Below are positions 1-9,576 of a DNA stretch of 64,000 nucleotides, piece after piece. The position numbers and the translations under genes were made by a program. The DNA is from Tabrizicola sp. (GTDB lineage: Bacteria; Pseudomonadota; Alphaproteobacteria; Rhodobacterales; Rhodobacteraceae). Numbering within the stretch: the first letter of the stretch is position 1; the number at the start of each line of letters is the position of its first letter. Below the pieces are notes generated by a model. That model ran no database searches. It was not told the DNA's origin and saw only the letters and a list, made by a program, of their open reading frames with translations. Location: NCBI GenBank assembly GCA_025458105.1, contig JALOTD010000004.1:22303-86302 (forward strand), in the 5' to 3' direction.

Positions 1-53
1 ATGTCGCTGCCGTATCGCGCATTCGTTGGAGCCGAAAGGGCAAGGGGTCGTCC

Positions 54-875
54 ATGGGCCAAGCGCAAGTCTCGCAGCGACTGATTGCCTTCGTGATCGA
101 CGGCCTGGTCTTCCTCGCGCTGGCCATTGCACTGGTCTATCCGCTGACCCTGATCGATCCGGATCGGTTCCGCATCGGCTCGCCCTTGCCTGAATTCGCA
201 TCGTCCAGCACGATCCGCTCGTCCGAGGGCGATACGACGGGCCAGATCAGCGGCACCTGGATCGCGGCGACCTGTGTCGCGCCAAAGCCGGTCCCCGAGG
301 CTCTGGCCGCGACCATCGCGCCGCAAGAGCCAGAGCGGGTTCTGCTGTGTTCCGAAACCTTTCTGGGCCTGGGTGGCGCGCATTACGCGATCATCGATTA
401 TTTCAAGGCCGGTCGGACTCAGACCGGGATGCAGGGGGACATGACGATCACGGTCACCAAGCGCGGCCCGCCAGCGCGCCTTACGGTAACGACCGATGCA
501 CAGGGCGCGCCGCTGCGGGCCCTCTATCCGGTCGGGATCTTGACCTTTGGGCTGATGTGGCTGGTGGCGGCGCTGGGCTGGCCGACGCCGGGCAAGCTGG
601 TCACCGGGCTGCGGGTGCAAAGCGACGGCGGCACCTGCCGGACCTGCCGCGAGACACGCCGTCTGGCACCATTCCTACTTGCCGGGCTGTTCGCCCTGGT
701 GACGGGGTTTTTCGGTGCCGAGATCGCAGCACGGGAAACTTTGGCCACAGTCGTTCTGGCGGCGCGGGTCGGCTTCTGGCTGTTCGCGGTCTGGTACTAT
801 GTCCTGCCGTTGCTGCCAGACGGGGGCGAGGCGCGCTATGACACGGCCACAGGGTTCCGCGTCGGTCTGGCCTGA
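54..875 (+). CDS. RDD-family-like membrane protein
   Basis: N-terminal RLIAFVIDGLVFLALAIAL and later PTPGKLVTGLRV typical of RDD proteins; several TM segments. Confidence 0.6.
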   Translation: MGQAQVSQRLIAFVIDGLVFLALAIALVYPLTLIDPDRFRIGSPLPEFASSSTIRSSEGDTTGQISGTWIAATCVAPKPVPEALAATIAPQEPERVLLCSETFLGLGGAHYAIIDYFKAGRTQTGMQGDMTITVTKRGPPARLTVTTDAQGAPLRALYPVGILTFGLMWLVAALGWPTPGKLVTGLRVQSDGGTCRTCRETRRLAPFLLAGLFALVTGFFGAEIAARETLATVVLAARVGFWLFAVWYYVLPLLPDGGEARYDTATGFRVGLA

Positions 876-880
876 CCGGC

Positions 881-1537
881 CTATGCGCCTTCCATGACCT
901 CGGCGGCAAGCGCCCGTGTGATCGGTCGCCCGGCTGCCATGGCCCGGGCATCCAGCGCCGCCACCAGCGCCCGCGCGGCACCGATCGACCGGGGAATCCG
1001 GCTGACCAGATAGGGGATCAGGTTCGCGGGCACGGTGATCTGGCGGTCGGCGAAAAGCTTGACCAGGACCGCGGACAGCAGCGCATCATCGGGCGCTTCG
1101 ATCCGGACGACCGGGGCGGCCTGCATCCGGCTGGCAAGGTCGGGCAGGGCAAGGCCCCAGTCCCGGGGCGGGGTGCGCGCAGTCAAAAGCAGCGCGCCTG
1201 CGGACGTCACCAGATTGTGCAGGTGGAAAAGCTGGGTCTCGGCGGCACCAATGCGGTCGGCGTCCTCTACCACGACGGCGTGACCGGACAGGGCGGCTAG
1301 GTCCGTCGCGGCAACAGTCTCGCCAGGCACGATCACGGCCCCCGACAGCGCGGCCCAGACATGCGCCAGATGGGTCTTTCCGGACCCTTCTGGCCCAAGG
1401 ATCAACAGCTTGCGCCCCGGCCAGTCCGCCCAGGCTTCCACCGTCTGCAGGGCCATCGCATTCGACGGAGCGACAAAGAAATGCTCACGCGTCAATGCGG
1501 CTTGTCCCGGCAGGTCGAACGCCAACTGGCGGATCAC
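881..1537 (-). CDS. hdaA: DnaA-related regulatory protein HdaA-like (AAA+)
   Basis: Walker A GPEGSGKTHLAHVWA, DnaA domain III-like, short, next to AI-2E/PerM gene as in alphaproteobacteria. Confidence 0.75.
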   Translation of the reverse strand: MIRQLAFDLPGQAALTREHFFVAPSNAMALQTVEAWADWPGRKLLILGPEGSGKTHLAHVWAALSGAVIVPGETVAATDLAALSGHAVVVEDADRIGAAETQLFHLHNLVTSAGALLLTARTPPRDWGLALPDLASRMQAAPVVRIEAPDDALLSAVLVKLFADRQITVPANLIPYLVSRIPRSIGAARALVAALDARAMAAGRPITRALAAEVMEGA

Positions 1538-2670
1538 GCACCCGCTCCTGGACCTGCGGTCCTGCGGCTGCGGCGGGGCTTCGCCGCGGTATCAGGCTCT
1601 GGCACCTCGGCTGCCTTCGCCGTCGTGCCCTTGTACAAAAGGCTTGCTTGATACTGCTCGACCCCAAAGCGGGTCAGGACACCGATGGCAGCCGCGACCG
1701 GCACGGCAATCAGCATGCCGACAAATCCGAAAAGCGAGCCGAACGCCGATAGGGCCAGCAGCAGCCAGACCGGGTGCAGCCCGACCGACTTGCCCACCAG
1801 CTTGGGGGTCAGGATGTTGCCCTCGATGAACTGACCGGCGGCGAAGATGGCAGCGATGATCCCGATCTGCACCCAGTCGCCCCAGAACTGGAACAGCGCC
1901 AGCCCCACGGCCAGCGTGCCCCCGATGATCGAGCCGACGTAAGGGATGAAGGTGATCGCCCCGGCAATTGCGCCTACGACCAGCCCAAACTGCAGTCCCG
2001 CCAGCATCAGCGCGGCCGCATAGAAGGTCCCCAGCGCCAGGCAGACCGATACCTGTCCGCGCACAAAGCCCGCCAGCACTCCGTCAATCTCTCGTGCCAG
2101 ACGCCGGACCGTCGGCGCATGGTCGCGCGGCAGCATCGCGTCGATCCGGGCAATCATTTCGTCCCAGTCCAGCAGCAGATAGAAGGCCACCACCGGCACG
2201 ACGACGATGAACACGACGACCGAGATCACCCCCAGCGCGCTGGTCAGGATGCCCTGCGCCAGCTGCCCGCCCCGCGCCTGGATGGCTGCTCCGATCTCGG
2301 CCAGGGTCTGCCGGATGGTCGAGGTGCTGTCGGCCAACTCCGGAAACCGCTCCAACAGGAACCCCTGCAGCCGCTTGGCGATGTCGGGTGCTGCGTTCAC
2401 CAGCGCGGTCAGCTGGTTGACCAGCGTCGGGATCACCGCCAGGACCAGAAGGATCACCAGCACCAGCGCCACCAGCGAGATCAGCGTGGTGGCCGCAACC
2501 CGGCTCATCCCGGCGCGCTCCAGCCGGTCGGCGATGGGGTCCAGGAAATAGGCGATCGCCCCACCCACCAGGAACGGCAACAGCACATCTCCCAGCAACC
2601 AGAACACCACAAGGAACGCGACCGCCGCGATCCCCCAGTATCTGATCTGATCGCGGATCGGCAAAGCCAT
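1534..2670 (-). CDS. AI-2E family transporter (PerM-like)
   Basis: Multi-TM; FIPYVGSIIGG, FIEGNILTPKLVGKSVGLHPVWLLLAL motif; start placed at MALPIRDQIRYWG (2670). Confidence 0.85.
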   Translation of the reverse strand: MALPIRDQIRYWGIAAVAFLVVFWLLGDVLLPFLVGGAIAYFLDPIADRLERAGMSRVAATTLISLVALVLVILLVLAVIPTLVNQLTALVNAAPDIAKRLQGFLLERFPELADSTSTIRQTLAEIGAAIQARGGQLAQGILTSALGVISVVVFIVVVPVVAFYLLLDWDEMIARIDAMLPRDHAPTVRRLAREIDGVLAGFVRGQVSVCLALGTFYAAALMLAGLQFGLVVGAIAGAITFIPYVGSIIGGTLAVGLALFQFWGDWVQIGIIAAIFAAGQFIEGNILTPKLVGKSVGLHPVWLLLALSAFGSLFGFVGMLIAVPVAAAIGVLTRFGVEQYQASLLYKGTTAKAAEVPEPDTAAKPRRSRRTAGPGAGA

Positions 2671-2866
2671 GCGCAGGTCCCTTTTTGCTCCGTCACATAT
2701 CGCCCGCGCCGCCCCCGCGCGCAAGGGGAGGCGTCGCGCGGATTTCCGCCGTCAGCATCCGCTTAGCCCGCCATGCCTAAGCGGCGCGGCAATAGCGCGG
2801 GTCGGTCCGCTTGGGGCAAGTGGTCCACAACCGGGGCGCGGTGTCCCGGGCCAACCGAAAGGTCTC

Positions 2867-3133
2867 ATGATGCAGAAACTCCTCCTCCCCCTCGCCCTGG
2901 TGGCCTTCACCCCGATGGCCGCGCTTGCCATGCCCGTCGTGGGCGACCTCATCGGCACCGACCCCGCCACCGCCAAGGTCGCGCTGGAAAAGGCCGGCTG
3001 CATGGTCGACGAATTCGAAGCCGAGGACGGAAAGATCGAAGCCAAGTGCAAGGACACCGCCACCGGCCACGACATGGAAGTCTACCTTGACCCCGCCTCG
3101 GGCAAGGTCGTCGAAATCAAGGACGAAGACTGA
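2867..3133 (+). CDS. PepSY-like periplasmic domain protein
   Basis: Signal peptide then VALEKAGCMVDEFEAEDGKIEAKCKD..VYLDPASGKVVEIK, PepSY-like; start at MMQKLLLPLAL. Confidence 0.65.
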   Translation: MMQKLLLPLALVAFTPMAALAMPVVGDLIGTDPATAKVALEKAGCMVDEFEAEDGKIEAKCKDTATGHDMEVYLDPASGKVVEIKDED

Positions 3134-3134
3134 C

Positions 3135-3773
3135 ATGTCCACCCCCCAGACCCTTGACGCAGACCCCAGCATCACCCCGCCCCGCCTGTGGGACCCGGTC
3201 GTCCGCCTCACCCATTGGGGCATCGCCGTCTCGGTCCTTTTCAACGCAGCCCTGGATGAAGGCGGCAGCCTGACCCATGTCTCGCTCGGCTGGCTGGTGA
3301 TGGCCCTTCTCCTCCTGCGTCTGGTCTGGGGGGTCCTTGGCCCGACCGAGGCCCGCTTCTCCGCCTTCCCGCCGAACCCCCTCGCCGCCCTGCGCCATCT
3401 GCGCGACCTGGCCGGGGGGCATCCCCGCGACTACCCCTCGCACAACCCGGCAGGCGCGCTCATGGTCTACGCCTTCTGGGCCATGCTCGCCCTCGTCACC
3501 GTCACCGGCCTGATCATGACCAGCGGTGCGACACCGATGCAGGTCGCCGACGACAAAGCAGCGGTTGCATCCGGCGACTGGTCTGCTTTGATCAAGGAGA
3601 GCGAGGCCGAAGACGACGCAGGCCTGCGCCACCTTGCCGAGGAGACCCACGAAGTGGCCGCCAACCTGCTCTTGTTCCTCGCCGCCCTGCATGTGGCCGG
3701 CGTCGCCTTGGAGTCCCGCGCGATGCGGCGCAGCCTTCTGGCCCCCATGCTCCTCGGCTCACGCCGCAAATGA
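3135..3773 (+). CDS. cytochrome b561 family protein
   Basis: WDPVVRLTHWGIAVSVLFN, HLRDLAGGHPRDYPSHNPAGALMVYAFWAMLA, HEVAANLLLFLAALHVAGV. Confidence 0.85.
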   Translation: MSTPQTLDADPSITPPRLWDPVVRLTHWGIAVSVLFNAALDEGGSLTHVSLGWLVMALLLLRLVWGVLGPTEARFSAFPPNPLAALRHLRDLAGGHPRDYPSHNPAGALMVYAFWAMLALVTVTGLIMTSGATPMQVADDKAAVASGDWSALIKESEAEDDAGLRHLAEETHEVAANLLLFLAALHVAGVALESRAMRRSLLAPMLLGSRRK

Positions 3774-4288
3774 CGGCCAGCCCCGACATCCGCACCGCGG
3801 GGCGACGCCAGACCGCCGCCCTGTCGGTCTTTCTGGTCATCCAGACGCTTGGCACCGTCTTCTTCGTCGGCGACGTGATCGGAGACCTGCGCGAGGACCC
3901 GACCTCGATGCACTTCATCTTCGAGGCGATCGTGACCGCCGCCCTCGTCCTCGGCATCCTCTTCGGCGCCTTTGCACTGCGCCGCACGATCGAGCTTCTG
4001 CGCGCCCAGGACCAGGCCCTTGCCGTGGCCCGAGGGGCGCTCTCTGACGTGATCGACCGCCAGTTCACCGCCTGGGCCCTGACCCCGGCGGAGCGTGACG
4101 TGGCCTTCCTCGCGCTCAAAGGCCTCGACGTCGCCGAAATCGCCGAACTGCGGGGGGCCGCCCAAGGCACCGTCCGCGCCCAACTCACCCGCATCTATTC
4201 GAAGGCCGGCGTCTCCGGCCGAGCCCAATTCGCCGCCTTTTTCGTCGAGGACCTCCTCGGCCAAGGCGTCCCCACCCCCACCCCGTAG
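3770..4288 (+). CDS. membrane-anchored LuxR-type HTH regulator
   Basis: Two N-terminal TM helices then LTPAERDVAFLALKGLDVAEIAELRGAAQGTVRAQLTRIYSKAGVSGRAQ (GerE/LuxR-like HTH); overlaps upstream stop. Confidence 0.75.
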   Translation: MTASPDIRTAGRRQTAALSVFLVIQTLGTVFFVGDVIGDLREDPTSMHFIFEAIVTAALVLGILFGAFALRRTIELLRAQDQALAVARGALSDVIDRQFTAWALTPAERDVAFLALKGLDVAEIAELRGAAQGTVRAQLTRIYSKAGVSGRAQFAAFFVEDLLGQGVPTPTP

Positions 4289-4343
4289 GTCGGGGCCCGC
4301 CCCGACTCCCGTAGGGTGCGCTATAGCGCACCGCACCGCCCAA

Positions 4344-6263
4344 TCACTGCCTCGCCGGTGGCAGCGGAGGCACATACCCCGCCGGATCGGCGCGCCATTT
4401 GTTTACCTCCGACCTGAAACCATTCTCTCCATGCCATTGTAGTTCCCAAGTCGGCCAATGGTCAGGGCGCATAACACCAAATGGGAGAGTCACACTAGCG
4501 TCAGCAAACATTTCGGAGTATCTTTGCTCCGCAGGATTAAGGCTTTCGAGGCTGACGTCATGGGCTGCCGCACCCGAGAGCACCAAGCCGACAGTGTCGG
4601 ATGCAGCTTCAAGGCGCGCGCCCCAAATCAATGAGTACTTCATTCGTGCTCCACTCAGTCGCGTACCGTGTAAGTCGGTCTGTTCAAGAAACGCGCCATC
4701 AAGATTGGCCTCCGACAGGTCTGCTCCGTTCATTAAGGTACGGAGAAGGGATGTCCACTTCATATTTGCGCTGCGGAAGCTTGAAAGTTCCGCCCTAGCG
4801 AAAGCTAGAGATGCACCCTCTAGAGACGAGCGTGTGAGATCCGCCATTCTAATTCGAGCATTACCCAGGTATGCTCCTTCTAACTGGGCGTCGGCCAAGA
4901 TTGCTCCATCCAATTTTACTCCGGCAGCATTAGATCCGTCAATTTTTGCGTGCATGAAAGTGCCGGATTGAAGTGAAGCCTCGTATATCTCGCTACCTTC
5001 CATCAGTGCACCTTGTAAATCAACTCCTTCCGCTTTAGCGTAACTGAGGTCAGCACCGAGCAGCTTCGCGTTTGACATTCTTGTCCCGACTATTCTAGTT
5101 CTACTGAGATTTGCACCTTCCAGTCGTGCCTCAGTCAGGATTGCACCGCTGAACACCGAATCCGTTGCGTCGTCACGTTTTGGCGACAGATCTGCTCCTT
5201 GTAGATTTGATCGTTGCAATTCCAGTCGGTATCCACTGTAAAGGCGGATGCTAAGGTTCCACTTCCGAACTTTTTCTTTGTACTCCTCTAGTTTCAATAG
5301 ATTAGCTGGTACTTCTTCAGGGCCTTCTGGAAATTGCGGATATGGCAAGTCAAACGGCCATACGGTTGATGCCTCTGGCATATTCGGCCATGCTGCTTCT
5401 ACCTGCCGCTGCTCTGCTGTACGCCGTCCCATTACCAGTAAAGCTTGCACTACATCGGCACTTGGTTCTGATAAGTGTTGCGCCCATTTCCATGCTTTGG
5501 ACGTGCTACCTCCGTCTCCGAACCGAGTCTTGCGCATTTGCTGTCGACTCGACGTCTCATAGTGGAATAGATCACTTTCGTCTGAGTAGATTGGTCGTGG
5601 CTTCCACTCCGGTTCTGGGAACTCTTCGGGTTTCCGGGCATTGGAATTCTCCCGCACATAGGCGCACAGAATCTCCATCACCCTCACATGATCGCGGCCC
5701 TTGTCGTGAATGGTTGAGTCCTGCGCGATGCGTTCCAGAGACAGGATCGCCCCGATCCGCACCTCGATGTTGGGGCGAGTTTCCTCGATGGTGATGTCCT
5801 TGCCATCGTCGTCCTTGGCGCGGACCTTGACCGTCTTCTCTGCCCCCAACTGCTCCACCGCCTTGTTGATCCGGTCGGTGATGTGCCCCTCTTTCTGGTA
5901 CCGCACCGTCTGATACTTCAGCCAAGTCCCCCAGATCACGAAAGGTGCGCCCAAAAGGGCAGCGAGAAGGGCGCCGAGGCCGAGGCCGGGTTGGACCGCC
6001 TGCCCCTTGGGTTGAATCGCCTGCCAGACGCCCACATAGGCCGCCGCAATTGTTAGGAAGAACAGTCCTAGCCAGAGCAGACCCATCAGGATGGTAGGCA
6101 ACAGCCATCTGTCGCTGACCTGTTCCCAAAGCGCGGGGCGGTGGTCCTTGCCCAGCCCGGACAGCGCGCCATAGATCAGCACGCTCACGGCCAGAAAGCC
6201 CAGCAAGGCCACAGACATCCAAAAGCTTTGCGGTGAAATCGGCAGGGTCGTCACGTCGTTCAA
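4344..6263 (-). CDS. membrane pentapeptide-repeat protein
   Basis: Two N-terminal TMs; C-terminal tandem A(D/N)LXX repeats (ANLSRTRIVGTRMSNAKLLGADLSYAKAEG..). Confidence 0.8.
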   Translation of the reverse strand: MNDVTTLPISPQSFWMSVALLGFLAVSVLIYGALSGLGKDHRPALWEQVSDRWLLPTILMGLLWLGLFFLTIAAAYVGVWQAIQPKGQAVQPGLGLGALLAALLGAPFVIWGTWLKYQTVRYQKEGHITDRINKAVEQLGAEKTVKVRAKDDDGKDITIEETRPNIEVRIGAILSLERIAQDSTIHDKGRDHVRVMEILCAYVRENSNARKPEEFPEPEWKPRPIYSDESDLFHYETSSRQQMRKTRFGDGGSTSKAWKWAQHLSEPSADVVQALLVMGRRTAEQRQVEAAWPNMPEASTVWPFDLPYPQFPEGPEEVPANLLKLEEYKEKVRKWNLSIRLYSGYRLELQRSNLQGADLSPKRDDATDSVFSGAILTEARLEGANLSRTRIVGTRMSNAKLLGADLSYAKAEGVDLQGALMEGSEIYEASLQSGTFMHAKIDGSNAAGVKLDGAILADAQLEGAYLGNARIRMADLTRSSLEGASLAFARAELSSFRSANMKWTSLLRTLMNGADLSEANLDGAFLEQTDLHGTRLSGARMKYSLIWGARLEAASDTVGLVLSGAAAHDVSLESLNPAEQRYSEMFADASVTLPFGVMRPDHWPTWELQWHGENGFRSEVNKWRADPAGYVPPLPPARQ

Positions 6264-6341
6264 AATGCGCCTCGCTTCAAGCCGTCAAGGAAACCCTGCC
6301 ATCATCCCCGGATTCCCGGAAGCCAAATCTCTCAGGACAAG

Positions 6342-6415
6342 GTTAACACCACCCTAACGTCCACAGCTAACCCCTTGGAATCCTTTGCGGCCCCCGGGGT
6401 GTCCACGCGTGGACA
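6342..6415 (-). repeat. composite palindromic repeat, copy A
   Basis: TGTCCACGCGTGGACA at 6400-6415; 19 nt; TTCCAAGGGGTTA-GC-TGTGGACGTT-8nt-GTTAAC (minus strand). Confidence 0.85.
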
Positions 6416-6418
6416 GGC

Positions 6419-7195
6419 TCAGGCCCTCAGGGTGAAGCCCCGGGCCAGGTGGTGCCGCACGAACCAGATCATCGCCACCCCCGGGATCAGCGAAAGGCAG
6501 GTCATCGCCATCACCATCCCGATGTCGGTCTGAAACGAAAACATCGCCTGGATCGCCATCGTGATCGGCTTCCCTCCGGTCACCGTCAGGATGCGGGCGA
6601 AGACGACCTCGACCCAACTGAAGATGAAACAGAAGAATGCCGCCACCCCGATCCCCGGCGCGATCTGCGGGATCAGGTGGCGGAAGAAGAACGAGGCTCC
6701 ACTGTGGCCGTCCAGAAAGGCCGTCTCGTCGAACTCGCGCGGGACGGCGCGGATGAAGCTCTCCAGCACCCAGATCGCGACCGGCAGGTTGAACAGGCAA
6801 TGAACCAGCGCGATCCCGACGGGCGAGTTCACGAGGCCGAACTGGCTGAACAGGATGAAGATCGGCAAGGACAGGACGACCGGCGGGGTGACACGGAACA
6901 CGAGGATCATCAGCAGGAAGTGCCGGTCTCCCACAAACCTGTACCGAGCCAGCGCATAGGCGGCGGGCAGGCCGATCACGATACAAAGCGCGACATTCAG
7001 GACCACATAGATCAGCGAGTTCAGCATCGCCGCACGCAGTTCCGGCGCGGCCAGGACGTTGCGATAGTTCATCAGGCCCAGCGTGCCTTCGGTAAGGCTG
7101 TCGGTCGGCAGAGTGGCTGTGAAGGACAGAAGTATCGCCTGAACCAGCGGCAAGAGGATAAACCCGGCCAGCGCCAGAACACCCAGATACCTCAT
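6419..7195 (-). CDS. carbohydrate ABC transporter permease (MalG-type)
   Basis: BPD_transp_1-like, EAA-like loop EFDETAFLDGHSGASFFFRHLIPQIAPG; start at MRYLGVLALAGF. Confidence 0.8.
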   Translation of the reverse strand: MRYLGVLALAGFILLPLVQAILLSFTATLPTDSLTEGTLGLMNYRNVLAAPELRAAMLNSLIYVVLNVALCIVIGLPAAYALARYRFVGDRHFLLMILVFRVTPPVVLSLPIFILFSQFGLVNSPVGIALVHCLFNLPVAIWVLESFIRAVPREFDETAFLDGHSGASFFFRHLIPQIAPGIGVAAFFCFIFSWVEVVFARILTVTGGKPITMAIQAMFSFQTDIGMVMAMTCLSLIPGVAMIWFVRHHLARGFTLRA

Positions 7196-8040
7196 CCTTC
7201 CCGCTCCCGCGTGGCGGCGACGAAGGCCCAGACCACGGCCAGCACGATCAGGAAATACAGCGTCGCCCGCGCCGCCGCCTGGCCGTAGGAGAAGCCCTTG
7301 ATTTCCTCGCCAAGCTCCAGCGTCAGGAAGCGGGTGGCGTCGTCCGGGCCGCCCGCGTTGATCGCGAAGGCCTCGGTATAGATCATGAAGCTGTCGACGA
7401 AGCGGAGCAGGAACACGATCGCGAGCACACCGCCGATCCGGGGCAGCTGGATGTAGCGGAACACGGCCCAGCGCGACGCGCCGTCGATGGCCGCAGCCTG
7501 CATGTAGGCAGGCGGGATCGCCGACAGCCCGGCATAGGCCAGCACCACCACCAGCCCCAGCCAGTGCCAGGTGTCCATCACCAGGATCAGCGCCCAGGTG
7601 TGCCAGCCGGTGAACTTCCAGTCGAACCCGATAGCGGCCAGTCCCGGCCCCAGAAGACCGGTCTGCGGCTGCACCAGTCCCAGCCAGAACGTCGGGATCA
7701 TGTTCCAGGGCACCACCAGCGGCAGCGCGACCAGCACCAGCCCCAAGACCGCCCGCTTGCCGTAGGTCAGGAGGAGGAGCGCCACGCCGATCCCGAGCGG
7801 CACCTGAATCCCCAGCGCGAGGAGAGAGAACAGAAGGCTCCGCCCCAGCGAGGCGAGGAAGCGGTCGGACTGCAGGATGTCGGCAAACCATTGGGGGCCG
7901 ACCCAGAAGACGTCGGAAAGTGTGAAGATGTCGTGGAAGCCGTAGTTGACGACGGCGAGAAGTGGCAGCGCGCCCACCAGACCCAGAAGCGTCAGGGCCG
8001 GAAGGACGAGAAACCAAGCGCGGTTGTCATGGGGGCGCAT
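7192..8040 (-). CDS. sugar ABC transporter permease (MalF-type)
   Basis: EAA-like loop YMQAAAIDGASRWAVFRYIQLPRIGG; start at MRPHDNRAWFLVLPAL. Confidence 0.8.
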   Translation of the reverse strand: MRPHDNRAWFLVLPALTLLGLVGALPLLAVVNYGFHDIFTLSDVFWVGPQWFADILQSDRFLASLGRSLLFSLLALGIQVPLGIGVALLLLTYGKRAVLGLVLVALPLVVPWNMIPTFWLGLVQPQTGLLGPGLAAIGFDWKFTGWHTWALILVMDTWHWLGLVVVLAYAGLSAIPPAYMQAAAIDGASRWAVFRYIQLPRIGGVLAIVFLLRFVDSFMIYTEAFAINAGGPDDATRFLTLELGEEIKGFSYGQAAARATLYFLIVLAVVWAFVAATREREG

Positions 8041-8108
8041 GGGGGTAGGGGAACGGCTCGTTCGCCCCAAGTCAAGACACGCGGCCCGCTGGCGCCTGAC
8101 CTGAAGGC

Positions 8109-8182
8109 TGTCCACGCGTGGACAGTTGGGGTATCGTATTTGATTTCAATGGGTTGACTGTGGACATTCAGAGTTTGTTAAC
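8109..8182 (+). repeat. composite palindromic repeat, copy B
   Basis: TGTCCACGCGTGGACA; 19 nt; TTTCAATGGGTTG-AC-TGTGGACATT-8nt-GTTAAC. Confidence 0.88.
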
Positions 8183-8184
8183 CC

Positions 8185-9576
8185 GTGCCTCCAGTCCTCC
8201 TGCGGGATCGCGCAGTCCATCCCCTGTCCTGGCCGCAAGGATTGGCGCTGAATGTGCCCATGGTTCGTTTGGCTACAGGGCTCGACTGCCCTTGGGGCGA
8301 AGACCATTCCGTAGGGGACATGAGCCGCCCGCTCTCGGTCACGCACCTCGGCAAGCGGACCTGCTATGTCTACGGCGCCGACGGCAAGCGCCTGAAGAAG
8401 GTCGAGGGCCTGCCCCCCACGCAAGACTGCACCGCCCTTCCGGCGAACACCAACGCCACCGTCTACTTCGGCGCGGTCGAGGTCCGGAACTGGCTCCTCG
8501 CCGGTGAGCAGGTCCTGACTTACCCCCACCCGGCCGTCAAACTCCTGAACGGAGTAACCCCCGCCGCCGCCACCTACCTCCACCGCGACGGCCTTGCTTC
8601 CGTCCGCGCCATCACCAGCGCCGCCGGGGTGAAGATCGAATCCGCCCTCTACAAACCCTTCGGCGAGCAAAGCGAATGGGTCCTGCCGGGGAATGCAGCA
8701 CCGGAGACCAAAGGCTGGATCGGCGAACGCTTCGACGCCGATGCAGGCCTGCAATACCTGAACGCGAGATACTACGATCCGGAGCTGAGCCTCTTCCTCC
8801 AGCCGGACTGGTTCGAGGTCACCAAGGCAGGCGTCGGGACCAACAGGTTCAGCTACAGCTTCAACGATCCGGTGAATAAGTTCGATCCGGGGGGGAACCA
8901 GTGTAGCAATTGCAAGTCCCAAGAAGACTACGATGAGTATCACAAAGACAAGTATAAAGAGTACATCAAGAAGTCTCATAGCTATACTGGAATTTGGGCA
9001 TGGACTGACCCTTTCGGAAGCAAACCAGGCTACTGGAGAGATTTAGCGTCTCAACATAGAGCGCTAATCGGAGTACCGGTGGAAAAGCAGGGACTACTTT
9101 CGCCGGAGGGTCAGGTTGTCCTTGACCTTGGCCTCGCAATAGCAGGTGGGGCCGCGGTATCGCGCGCCGGAAAGGCGGATGAACTTAGGCCGTTCAAGGG
9201 GGGAGTCGGGTCTGCGGCTTCCACGCCAAAAGGGTTCAAAACACACGTCAACAGCGACGGCTCACTGGTTCACGAATCCCCCGCAGGCCTCCTGTACGGG
9301 CCTGATCGAAAGTTTGGAAACAGCGTCGATCATGTGCTCGCGCACACTGCGCCAGACCCGACCAAACGGAAACACTCGGTTTTCAGTCCCGGAGAAGATG
9401 TCCTTGCTCTGGTAGACGAAGCATGGCTAAATCGTGGCAGCGCAGTTGCTGGGGACCCAATGGCATTCGTCGTTCAAATGGGGCGCGTGGTGGGAACCAA
9501 GGGAGAGACTTCCATAAGAATTATTGCAGACCCAAGATCACACTATATTGTCACTGCCTACCCCTGGAGCCCCTGA
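8185..9576 (+). CDS. orphan Rhs-core protein with C-terminal toxin-like domain (5'-truncated; real Rhs homology starts ~8320)
   Basis: GADGKRLKKVEG, GLASVRAITSAAG, GWIGERFDADAGLQYLNARYYDPELSLFLQPDWF, NRFSYSFNDPVNKFDP (Rhs core end); C-term VDHVLAHTAPDPTKRKHSVF..VGTKGETSIRIIADPRSHYIVTAYP. Confidence 0.85.
   Translation: MPPVLLRDRAVHPLSWPQGLALNVPMVRLATGLDCPWGEDHSVGDMSRPLSVTHLGKRTCYVYGADGKRLKKVEGLPPTQDCTALPANTNATVYFGAVEVRNWLLAGEQVLTYPHPAVKLLNGVTPAAATYLHRDGLASVRAITSAAGVKIESALYKPFGEQSEWVLPGNAAPETKGWIGERFDADAGLQYLNARYYDPELSLFLQPDWFEVTKAGVGTNRFSYSFNDPVNKFDPGGNQCSNCKSQEDYDEYHKDKYKEYIKKSHSYTGIWAWTDPFGSKPGYWRDLASQHRALIGVPVEKQGLLSPEGQVVLDLGLAIAGGAAVSRAGKADELRPFKGGVGSAASTPKGFKTHVNSDGSLVHESPAGLLYGPDRKFGNSVDHVLAHTAPDPTKRKHSVFSPGEDVLALVDEAWLNRGSAVAGDPMAFVVQMGRVVGTKGETSIRIIADPRSHYIVTAYPWSP

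Noticed and set aside
2851-2869. Shared leader CCAACCGAAAGG before the PepSY gene and the bufferin precursor (~57935)
   Set aside because: Only ~12 nt identical and it includes the SD; could be chance without more copies
6400-6415. TGTCCACGCGTGGACA as a simple intrinsic terminator
   Set aside because: No loop and no U-tract, and four of six copies lie upstream of gene starts
6419-8017. 532-aa ORF as a single protein
   Set aside because: First half is an out-of-frame shadow of the MalF-type gene; the real gene starts at MRYLGVLALAGF (7195)
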